Shown: piece by piece, positions 24,833 to 33,223 of the stretch
Layout of the letters: every line of letters begins with the position of its first letter
How positions within the stretch are numbered: the first letter of the stretch is position 1
DNA from: CAKZLS01 sp963701445
Lineage (GTDB): Bacteria > Pseudomonadota > Alphaproteobacteria > Rhodospirillales > Defluviicoccaceae
Direction: 5' to 3'
Assembly: GCA_963701445.1 (NCBI GenBank)
Contig: CAVPAM010000007.1
Span: 62,001-126,000, forward strand
DNA length: 64,000 nt
Made by a program: the position numbers and the translations under genes
Notes under the pieces: generated by a model
What the model saw: the letters and a program-made list of their open reading frames with translations, nothing else
What the model was told of the DNA's origin: nothing
Database searches by the model: none

Positions 24833-26975
24833 TCAATACCTCCGATTGGCGAATCGTGACCGAAGGCACGCCTTTCTCGCCTCTCCCAGGGTGGCGATCC
24901 CGCGTTCCGACAGCAGCGGTATCATCGCCAGGAAAATCTCGGCGGTGATGAGAGAGTTCTCCGAGCGCGGTGTGGCGCCCGGATGCCGCCACCCCCAGCC
25001 GCTGGCAAATGGACTCCAGCCTCCGGTCCTCCTGATTGGGCGAGACAACGCTGTCGAGAAGCAACGTATCGAGGACCGGGTTGGAGAACCGAACGCCCGA
25101 GATCCGTTCCTTGAGTTCGAAAAAACGCATGTCGAACGCCGCGTCGTGGCCGACGATCACCGTGTCCTGCACGAAGCGATGCAGGTGCGGGAGGACCTGT
25201 TCAATGGTCGGTTGTCCGCGCAGCATGTCCTGGGAAATACCATGAATGGCCGTCGACTCGTCCGAGATCGGGCGCCTTGGATTGACCAGGGTGTCGAACA
25301 TTTCCTGCCTGAGGACCCGTCCGTTGACGATCCGGATGGCGCCAATGGCGATGATTTCATCCCCGGCGCTGGGGTCGAGACCGGTGGTCTCGGTGTCGAT
25401 CACCGTGTAGCCGAGTTCGGTCAGCGGCACGCCGTCGAGATCGTCGTGGGCAGCGGCGCCGGTACGGCCGGGCAAACGGAAATCGAAATCGATCCCCGCG
25501 GCGGCGCCGGCCGGGGCCACGGCCGTTTCCGAGGGATCCATATCGCTCAGCGGAAGCACCAGATACAGCGAGGGACGGCCCGCGGCGGCGGGCGCGCGCG
25601 GCCAGATGGCGGCGCTGTGCCTCTCGATGACGTCGATCAACGTCACCGAGGATCCCATCCGGTCCGACATGACGTTATGGCTGCTCCAGGCTTGAAGCGC
25701 CTCCATGTGGAGCGGCGCCCCGGACCATTCCAAGATGAGATGGGCGAACGAGGAATGGCGCTCGAGGGTCAGGCCGATGTTTTCGGCGCGGCACGCGAGC
25801 CTCAACTGATCGATGAGGAAGATGATCGAACGGGCGATGGCGTAGCTGTCGACCTTGAACCTCAGGGGTTCGATGGGGACGCTGACCTGGATTTCCACAT
25901 TCAGGAGTCCGTGAACGTGGCGCTGGATCGCCGCCACGAGATCGCTCGCCAGCGCGTCCTGAAGCGGCCATTTACCCTCCTGGTGAGCGGAGGACGGATC
26001 CTCGAGAGCGGCGAACAGGCCGGCCATCTTGAGGGATTCCTCGTGGATGGCGCGGTGGAATTGCCGAAGGCTCCGACTGTCGATATCCGGATACTCCACG
26101 ATGGTCTCGATGGCGCCGCGAATGGCCGCGGCCGCCGAACGCTGCTTCTCGATCAGCGACTGGAGGCGCGAAGCGCGTGTCGACTCCCGGGAAATGCGGT
26201 GGGTAATGTCGTCCAGGGTGAGGATATAGCCGTGCCATAGGCGGTCCTTGCCCGATATGGGAACCAAGTGCACGTTCAGGACCTGGCCGCCGCCCCGGTT
26301 CGCCACGAAGGGCACCATGGCCTCGGTCTCGCCGCGCTGGCGGCCGTGCATCAGGGTCATCAGCGCGTGGTTGATCTGATGTTCGTCGAGAACGCCGTGC
26401 ACCGACCGGCCGAGGCCGATCCAGTCGGCTCCTCCGCTCGAGCGGATAGTCCCCTCGAGCATCCTCTGGGCCTGATGGTTGTACAACAGGATGCGGCCGT
26501 CGAGGTTGCACACCAGGATTCCCTGCGAGATCTTGGACATCAACGCGGACAGCGTGTGCTTCTCGTCCTCGAGGGCGGCTCCGGCTTCACGGATGCGGTC
26601 GTCGAAATCGCGCCGCAACTGCTCGTATCGCTCCGCCAGGACATTCAGGCCGCCGATCATGTTCCGCAACTCGGTCGGACCTTGCATGGACGACCGATGC
26701 GCCGGATTGGTGACCGCGATCACGCGCGCGTCCTCGGCCAGGGCTCCGAGCGGATGGATGTAGCGGGTGAAGATCCAGTTGGTTCCGAACCCGATCAGGA
26801 CGAGCAGATAGGCAAGGGTGACGACGACATAACCCCCGAGGGACTTCCAAAGTCCGGCGATGACCAAGCGATCGCCGTCGGCCAGGTCGGTCCACATCGC
26901 GCCGGCGACTCCGACGATCACGCCGATCGTCAGCACGCTGGCGATCAGGAACATCAGCACGGCGTTCTTGGACAC
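24833..26975 (-). pseudogene. Membrane sensor fused to DEDDh 3'-5' exonuclease, frameshifted at ExoIII
   Basis: The gene starts at GTG 26975 and encodes two N-terminal membrane helices (about 7-27 and 47-70), a HAMP/PAS-like linker (SKISQGILVCNLDGRILLYN), a degenerate histidine-kinase-like region, and a C-terminal DnaQ-type exonuclease: ExoI (YTVIDTETTGLDPSAGDEII), ExoII (VIVGHDAAFDMRFF) and the start of ExoIII (SGRHTALG). At 24957-24958 one extra A (minus strand GGAGAACTCTCTC) shifts the frame; removing it restores GDSLITAEIFLAMI and the proper C-terminus ending at 24833. The corrected frame is 2142 nt (713 residues), close to its 705-residue paralogue at 36258-38375. Without correction the last catalytic Asp is lost and the frame runs on to 24519, over two other genes. 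Either a real mutation or a sequencing error. Confidence 0.85.
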
Positions 26976-27049
26976 TGACTTCGATCCCTCCGGCCCACCC
27001 GCTCTCCGCGTTGTTCAGGCCCCCGTCTCCCGGTCACGACTTCCCGTGG

Positions 27050-28879
27050 TCAGCCGACCAGGTTGAGCTTGAAATGATAGAGGATGAATTTCTTGAATTC
27101 CTTCACGATCTTGAACGACGACCGCAGAAGTTCCCGTTCGTGGCCGTTGAGATCGCGCGGAGCGAGGTAATTGTCGCACGGACCGCCGAGGACGATCTGT
27201 TCCAATTGCGCTTTCACCCGCAGCGACGACATGATGTCGAGCAATTCGATCAAGTCCGCCGACAGGCCGCTGGTGAAGACACCCAGGCTGCTGAGATTGT
27301 GGATCCGCTCCAGGGTGCTGGTTTGCGGAATTCGATGCTCCAGGGCCAGGCAGCGAACGCCGTGGACAATGGGAAAGACCCCTCCCTTCTTGATGTCGAG
27401 CTTGCCGGCGTGGGGCGGTTGTTTTTCGGTAATCAGCCGGTTGAAAAAGCCCAGGGGCGTATTGAATCCAAGCATCGGTTTGGCGATGTGGCCAAGGATG
27501 ACGCTCTGATTGTCGAGCAGTTCGAACACATGGGTTTTGAGCGCGTCGAGGAGACCGGCATCGCCCACCACGGGGCTCGCGTCAAGGAACACCGCCAGCT
27601 GGTTGAAGGAGGTTTCGTCGGGCTGATGAATCCAGCGGCGCAGGGTCTTTTTGTAAGCCTCCACGGACTGCGTCCAGTCGGGGTTGGACACCATCACGTT
27701 GCCCTCGCAAGGCGGGTACCCCAGATCCGCCAGGGCCTCGACAAAGGCCTTGGTCACCGGAGCCACGTCGTCCCAGGTCAGGTCGGAACCGAGGATCAGG
27801 CCATTGTCCTGATCGGTCTTCACGAGCTGTTCGCCCCGCCCCTCGCTGCCCATGACGATCAGGCACGAGGAATCGCGGACCTCCCTGGGCGCCACCGTTT
27901 CATATACCTGGGCCATGAGTTCACGATTGAGCCGGGTAACCAGCCGGGCGATGTATCGGGTTTTGACGCCGCGCTCCAAAAAGCTCTTGATCAGTTCGGT
28001 GATGGCCGCGCCGGCCTGCTTGAGGTCCTCCCCCGACGAAGCGTTCTTGACCCGGGCCGCGATGACGGTGGCGCGGCTGGCGAGCGACCTGAGCAAGTCC
28101 TTCTGCTCGAAGATACCGGCGATATCGTCACCCTTGGCGATGACCACGTGGCGTATGGAATGCCGTGTCATCACCTGGAGGGCATCGAACAGGGTGTCGT
28201 CGGGCTGCAGCGCAATGAGCGTTTCGCTGGCCAGATCGCCGACCGGCGTGGTCTCCGGCAAGTGCAATAGGGTGTGTTTTGCGTGGACATCTCCCCTGGT
28301 GAAGATACCGCTTCCGGATTTCCGGCGGACGAGAACCGCGGTCACTTCCTCGGACCGCATGATCGCCGTCGCCTGTTCCAGGGAGGTTTCAGGCGTCACG
28401 AAGACCGGAGGGTGGAGGCCGGCCGTGCCGATCGGCTCTATCAGCGCCGCCGCCGCCTCGCGGCGTTCGTGCACGGTTACGATGTGGTCGAGCCGGCGCG
28501 ACAGCACCCCGCCGAAATGCCGCCGGATTTCGGCGTTGCTCTTCAGGAGCATCCGGAAAAAGCCGGCGGGAAGCCGCAGGCATCGGCACGGCGTGCGGGC
28601 AACGAAGGTATTCTCGCTTCTTCCCTCGATGAGCGCGCGCGAACCGAACGCCTGACCACGGGCGAACCGGCCGACAGTTCCGGTGTTATCCACCTCTTCC
28701 ACCACCCCGTCGACGATCAGATAGAGGTAGTTGAGGGTGTCGAACCGGTTGACGACCGTCTCGCCGGCCGCGAATTGGCCGGGAGAAAGCGCCAGGACAA
28801 GGTCCGCGAGACCGTCGGCGTCGAGACGGTCGAACGGCTCCAGGGTCTTGACGAACGCCGTTTCGTCGAATGGGCTCAA
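27050..28879 (-). CDS. cNMP-binding/CBS/DUF294 nucleotidyltransferase-like protein
   Basis: A 609-residue signalling protein. Domains in order: an N-terminal cyclic-nucleotide-binding-like domain (about 10-130, GETVVNRFDTLNYLYLIVDG), two CBS domains (about 150-275; FVTPETSLEQATAIMRSEEV, LIALQPDDTLFDALQVMTRH), a GlnD-type nucleotidyltransferase domain DUF294 (LIVMGSEGRGEQLVKTDQDN, with the GS and DxD-like metal/nucleotide motifs) and a DUF294 C-terminal helical domain (to 609). It probably starts at TTG with AAGGTTAGG upstream. Proteins of this build are found next to SSS symporters and acetate-sensing kinases; their reaction is not established. It lies 74 nt upstream of the exonuclease-sensor gene. 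Confidence 0.9.
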   Translation of the reverse strand: MSPFDETAFVKTLEPFDRLDADGLADLVLALSPGQFAAGETVVNRFDTLNYLYLIVDGVVEEVDNTGTVGRFARGQAFGSRALIEGRSENTFVARTPCRCLRLPAGFFRMLLKSNAEIRRHFGGVLSRRLDHIVTVHERREAAAALIEPIGTAGLHPPVFVTPETSLEQATAIMRSEEVTAVLVRRKSGSGIFTRGDVHAKHTLLHLPETTPVGDLASETLIALQPDDTLFDALQVMTRHSIRHVVIAKGDDIAGIFEQKDLLRSLASRATVIAARVKNASSGEDLKQAGAAITELIKSFLERGVKTRYIARLVTRLNRELMAQVYETVAPREVRDSSCLIVMGSEGRGEQLVKTDQDNGLILGSDLTWDDVAPVTKAFVEALADLGYPPCEGNVMVSNPDWTQSVEAYKKTLRRWIHQPDETSFNQLAVFLDASPVVGDAGLLDALKTHVFELLDNQSVILGHIAKPMLGFNTPLGFFNRLITEKQPPHAGKLDIKKGGVFPIVHGVRCLALEHRIPQTSTLERIHNLSSLGVFTSGLSADLIELLDIMSSLRVKAQLEQIVLGGPCDNYLAPRDLNGHERELLRSSFKIVKEFKKFILYHFKLNLVG

Positions 28880-29060
28880 ATCAAACCTAACCTTTTCCGC
28901 TTAGGCGCGAATTCTCGAACAAGCCTGCTCCAAAACCAAGGAAAAAGGCCAGCATGCAAGCGCGGAGTCAAGAAACGGGGATGAAGGGGGGAGGGCGGAT
29001 GGCGGCTTGATGATCGATTTTAAGACCGCTTGGCCGCGAGCGGGGCGGCCCAAAAGAAAG

Positions 29061-29085
29061 AGGGGAAGGACTTGGTCCTTCCCCT
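29061..29085 (-). terminator. Intrinsic terminator after the SSS symporter
   Basis: A perfect 11-bp stem (AGGGGAAGGAC / GTCCTTCCCCT, 3-nt loop). On the minus strand it is followed by the T-rich CTTTCTTTTGGG. It lies 24 nt beyond the symporter stop codon and separates that gene from the DUF294 gene. Confidence 0.8.
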
Positions 29086-29109
29086 CCGTCGCAAGTCGAA
29101 ATAGTGGTT

Positions 29110-31104
29110 CTAGACGCCCGGTTTCTCGAGAGTCGTATCACCGATGTCTTCCACAAGCGCCTCAACTTCCGTGTCCGGAACGGTGGACATTTCCATCTTG
29201 TACGCAAGGAACCACATCATGAACACGCCGAGGAGCCAGAACAGGATCTGCCATGCCCAGATCGAGGGAATGCCAAAGGTCCATCCCTCCGGCGAGCCGG
29301 CGTTCGGCGAACCGAAGATGTCGTTTCCGATGACCGCTCCGGGACCGATGCCGAAGAAAAACCACGCGAGCGTGATGATCCAGGCAATGGGTTTCAGGCC
29401 CTTCTTCGACGCCGGCAACGACGCATGCTCGCGCAGGAAGTTGTGATACTTCATGCGATGGGCCGTGGATTGCTCGTTCTGGGTCATCGCCGAGACGACG
29501 ACGACGACGATAACGTTGAAGATGATGCCCCAACCGGCCGAGTGAATGGTCAATGGCCACCGACCCCAGGGCACCGCCCCGCCGGTAAGCGTCATTCCCA
29601 GGCTCTCGGTCATGATGACCCCGATGAGACCGGCCGCCAGACCCCATGTGGCGCCCTGACGGGTGATCCATGGGAACCAGCAGACCGCCGCCAGCGCCGG
29701 CCACATCTGGAAGCCGAACGCCACCGCCAGTCCGCCCAGAAGCACCAGGGCGTCACTGGAGAACGTCGCCACCATCAGAGCCGATATCACGATGAACGCG
29801 ACGCCCAACCGACCGAACATCTTCTGGGTGGTGTGCGAGGCGCCGGGGTTCAGATACCGCTTGTACAGGTCGCGGGTCAGAATACCGCCGGCGGTGGACA
29901 TGTATGCCGCGCCGGTGGACTGCATCGCCGCCAGGGCACAAACCGCCAGAAGCCCGATCAACCACGGCATCGAATCGGCGATCAGGTTGAAGTAGTGCGG
30001 CACGATACTATCCTCTAGACCCTTGGAGAGGTCCGGAAGCCAGAATTCACCGGTCGCCGCGTTGATGTTCGGCACCACGTCCCTGACCAGTTCCGACGCC
30101 GCGGGAGTGGCACCGAGAAGATGCGCGCCCATGCCCTGGAAAGCGGTGAAGAAGAACAGGATCGCGCCGATGCAGAAGGAAGACGCCCACACCTGCTGCG
30201 GCGCGAACGGCCGCGGGTTGGTGTTGGCGAACGACCACATGCTGAACGCCGGGGCCGACTGAATGCCCATCAGCGCGAACATGTAGGTGAGGCACATGAC
30301 GCCCGTCCACAGACCGCCCACCGGGGTTTCCTTGCCCAGTCCGGCCGTCCACTGGATCACCCCCGGGATCGCGAAGTAGGCGTTGTAGTCGCCGCCTCCG
30401 TAGCCCTTGGTGGTTCCCCACTTGCCGATGTCGGAAGCTGCCAGCTCCGCGAGGCCCAACTGCAGGGAGTCCCATCCGCCCGCGTAGGTGAGGGCGATAA
30501 TACCGGTAATGATGATACCGAGACCCAAGAGGATACACTGCACGGTGTCCACGTACGCCACCGCGCGGAGGCCGCCCGAGGCCACGTAGATCAGCACGAC
30601 CAGCGAGAGCAGCCACATGCCGAAGTCTTTCGGCACCAGGTCATCGGTGAGCACGTTGAACAAGAAGCCCGAGGCTCCGAGCTGCACGCCCAGATACGGG
30701 ATCGAGAACAACAGCGCCACGATCACGGTCAGGATGCGAATGCCGTCACCCTGGAAGTAGTCGGACATCATTTCGCCCGGCGTGATGTAACCGTAGCGCT
30801 TGCCCAGCATCCATTGCCGCTTGAGGAACATCACTCCGGTGAACGGAATGGTGATGACGTAGAACGACGCGTAGGCGTACTGGAAGCCGTCGCGATAGAC
30901 TAGGCCCGGATGGCCCATGAAGGTCCAACCGGAAAACGATGTTGCGGTTGCCGCGAGGACGAAGACCCACAGCGACAGTGTTCGACCAGCGATAAAGTAG
31001 TCGCTGGCCGTTTTCGCCATGCGTGCCCCTCTGATGCCCCAGAAAATACAGTAGGCCCAGTAGAGAGCGACAAAGACGAAAAGCCAAATGACTTTCGGTG
31101 CCAA
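29110..31104 (-). CDS. Sodium/solute symporter (SSS family)
   Basis: A 664-residue integral membrane protein with about 13-14 hydrophobic segments, starting MAPKVIWLFVFVALYWAYCI. The SSS core is recognisable (TASDYFIAGRTLSLWVFVLA, TATSFSGWTFMGHPGLVYRD, AAMQSTGAAYMSTAGGILTR). Family members import acetate, pyruvate, proline, urea and related solutes with sodium; I cannot decide the substrate. The start is a TTG with GGGGAG 7 nt upstream, which implies weak translation. It lies between two DUF294-type genes and near an SSS-histidine kinase hybrid, a context typical of organic-acid sensing and uptake. Confidence 0.93.
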   Translation of the reverse strand: MAPKVIWLFVFVALYWAYCIFWGIRGARMAKTASDYFIAGRTLSLWVFVLAATATSFSGWTFMGHPGLVYRDGFQYAYASFYVITIPFTGVMFLKRQWMLGKRYGYITPGEMMSDYFQGDGIRILTVIVALLFSIPYLGVQLGASGFLFNVLTDDLVPKDFGMWLLSLVVLIYVASGGLRAVAYVDTVQCILLGLGIIITGIIALTYAGGWDSLQLGLAELAASDIGKWGTTKGYGGGDYNAYFAIPGVIQWTAGLGKETPVGGLWTGVMCLTYMFALMGIQSAPAFSMWSFANTNPRPFAPQQVWASSFCIGAILFFFTAFQGMGAHLLGATPAASELVRDVVPNINAATGEFWLPDLSKGLEDSIVPHYFNLIADSMPWLIGLLAVCALAAMQSTGAAYMSTAGGILTRDLYKRYLNPGASHTTQKMFGRLGVAFIVISALMVATFSSDALVLLGGLAVAFGFQMWPALAAVCWFPWITRQGATWGLAAGLIGVIMTESLGMTLTGGAVPWGRWPLTIHSAGWGIIFNVIVVVVVSAMTQNEQSTAHRMKYHNFLREHASLPASKKGLKPIAWIITLAWFFFGIGPGAVIGNDIFGSPNAGSPEGWTFGIPSIWAWQILFWLLGVFMMWFLAYKMEMSTVPDTEVEALVEDIGDTTLEKPGV

Positions 31105-31711
31105 GACAGTTCTCCCCTAATCCGTCGGTCGAAGCGGCCGACATCGGCCACCGTAAACCTCAGATCACACCCAGGTGCGATACCCAACGACCCGCGAGTA
31201 TCTCCTACTCGAGAGCCAGACGTGCCGAACGATAAGCAGGGGAAATGTGGCGAGAGGCCTTACCTTGGTGTATGGAGTCCATTTTACGGCTCCAGGACAT
31301 TTAGCCTTCCCCACGAGCGCCCTTCTGGGCCGGCTTGAAGCCCGCGAAAACGCGATGCTTCCCCGTTTTCTCGTTCAACGTTTCCTCCCAATCCGCGAGG
31401 TATACTTGAACCTTCAGACTGGGAACTTAATATGGATAACATTTTCCAACCCCAGGCACAATACGGCAAATTATATTGCGCGAAAAACCAACAAAAAAAA
31501 ATAGAGTGTCATTTATTCGCATTTGCGCCTCGCGAATTCGTGGCCTCCTCGCGAGAGATCCTGCTCACCTCGCCCTTGAAACTCCGCCGCGTCGGTGATT
31601 TGATCGCGGGATCGTCGACACGGGTTCCGGCCGCGAGAGTCCCATGTCGAACACTCCTTGAGCCGCCACCCGTGGCCGGCGAAACCGCGGCATTGCATGA
31701 TTGAGTAAACA
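31105..31711. other. Divergent intergenic region (607 bp) between SSS symporter and DUF294 gene
   Basis: No gene seen. It should carry two divergent promoters. The part 31420-31515 is notably AT-rich with long A runs (AAAAACCAACAAAAAAAA), which is out of character with the surroundings and could be a curved promoter or regulator-binding region. I did not find a clear sigma-54 (GG-N10-GC) site. Confidence 0.45.
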
Positions 31712-33202
31712 ATGGCGAACAGGACGGACGAAGGCGGGCACTCGCGGACGGCGGTTTTCAGTATGCTGGTTCGGGATTTCATGCGGCCGCGCTCGGAGCT
31801 GCTGGCGGTCCGGGTGGGGACCCGTTGCTCCGATATGATCGCCATGATGGCGGCGGAAGAGGCTTCGTGCGCCATCATCGTCGATGCCGGCGGCCGTCCC
31901 ATCGGGATCATCACCGAACAGGACATCGCCCGGAGGATCACGTACCGGATCCCCGGCGAGACCCCCGTGGAAACGGTGATGACCTCGCCGGTGATGACCA
32001 TCGAGCGCCGCGATTATCTCTATCATGCCATCGCCTGGATGCGGCGGCACGACCTGCGCCATATGCCGGTGATCGATCGGAGCGGCCGGCTCGCCGGTAT
32101 TCTGTACCTTCACGATGCCTTGGCGGTGTCCACGGAACGCCTGATGAGACAGATCGACCGCCTGAGCCACGAGGGAACGCTCGAGGGATTGAAGGACGTC
32201 AAGGCGGCCCAGGTCGAACTGGCGGAGGAGCTGTTCGCCGACAACCTGCCGGCGCCGGAGATCCAGCAGCTGCTCACCCGCATCAACAACGACATGTACC
32301 GGCGGATCGGCGAATCCGCGATGCACCAGATGGCACAGGAAGGATGGGGAGACGTCCCCGTTTCCGCCACGACCATCGTCATGGGGTCCGGCGGGCGGGG
32401 AGAAAACTACCTGTTTCCCGACCAGGACAACGGTTTCATCATCACCGACTATCCCGACGCCGAGCACGGCCGGGTCAACTCGTACTTCATCGAACTGGCG
32501 GAGCGCATGTGCCGCGATCTCAATGCCGTGGGCATTCCCTACTGCAACGGGTACTGCATGGCGGTCAATCCGCTGTGGCGCAAGACGCTCTCCCAGTGGA
32601 TCGAACAGATCAACCTGTGGGGCCGCAAGAGCAACTTCGTGGCCATTCGCCTGGCCGACATCTTCTTCGACTTCCAGCCGGTGTGGGGAGACCGGGACTT
32701 GGCCGTGGAGTTGCGGAGCAAGGTCACGGGGATGGTCCGCCACAACCATTACTTTCTGCGCCAGATGTTCCAGGACCAGGCGGATCACAACGTGGCGCTG
32801 GGTTTCTTCGGCGGCTTCATCACCGAGAAGGAGAAGGAAGAGTTCAAGGGGCAGGTCAACCTGAAGTACACGGGCACCATCCCGCTGGTGGAGGCGGTCC
32901 GCCTGCTCGCGCTCCGCGAGGGCGTCGAGGAGACCTCGACCCTCGAGCGGATCCGCGCCCTCCACCATCAGGGGGTGCTCAGCGTCAACGAACACGACGA
33001 CCTGACCAGCGCGTTCTACCTGATTACCGATATCCTGATGCGCAAGCAGATCCGCGATTACAAGGCGGGGCGGCGCGTCAGCTACTACGTCGATCCGGAT
33101 GCCCTGACCAAGCGCGACCGCGTCATGCTGCTGGAATCCCTGAAGGCCATCAACAACGTGCGCAAGCGGGTCCACATGGAGTTCACGGCGGAGATCTTCT
33201 GA
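31712..33202 (+). CDS. CBS/DUF294 nucleotidyltransferase-like protein
   Basis: A 496-residue paralogue of the 27050-28879 protein without the cNMP-binding domain. Two CBS domains (about 17-135: VRDFMRPRSELLAVRVGTRC, VMTSPVMTIERRDYLYHAIA) precede a nucleotidyltransferase domain (TIVMGSGGRGENYLFPDQDN) and the DUF294 C-terminal domain (NLKYTGTIPLVEAVRLLALR). The metal/nucleotide motifs GSGGRGE and DQDN are retained. The ATG has only a weak ribosome binding site; a second ATG 17 codons in is possible. It is the only plus-strand gene of the region and is convergent with the SSS-kinase gene. Confidence 0.9.
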   Translation: MANRTDEGGHSRTAVFSMLVRDFMRPRSELLAVRVGTRCSDMIAMMAAEEASCAIIVDAGGRPIGIITEQDIARRITYRIPGETPVETVMTSPVMTIERRDYLYHAIAWMRRHDLRHMPVIDRSGRLAGILYLHDALAVSTERLMRQIDRLSHEGTLEGLKDVKAAQVELAEELFADNLPAPEIQQLLTRINNDMYRRIGESAMHQMAQEGWGDVPVSATTIVMGSGGRGENYLFPDQDNGFIITDYPDAEHGRVNSYFIELAERMCRDLNAVGIPYCNGYCMAVNPLWRKTLSQWIEQINLWGRKSNFVAIRLADIFFDFQPVWGDRDLAVELRSKVTGMVRHNHYFLRQMFQDQADHNVALGFFGGFITEKEKEEFKGQVNLKYTGTIPLVEAVRLLALREGVEETSTLERIRALHHQGVLSVNEHDDLTSAFYLITDILMRKQIRDYKAGRRVSYYVDPDALTKRDRVMLLESLKAINNVRKRVHMEFTAEIF

Positions 33203-33223
33203 GGGCGCGCCGGGCGCGCGGGA

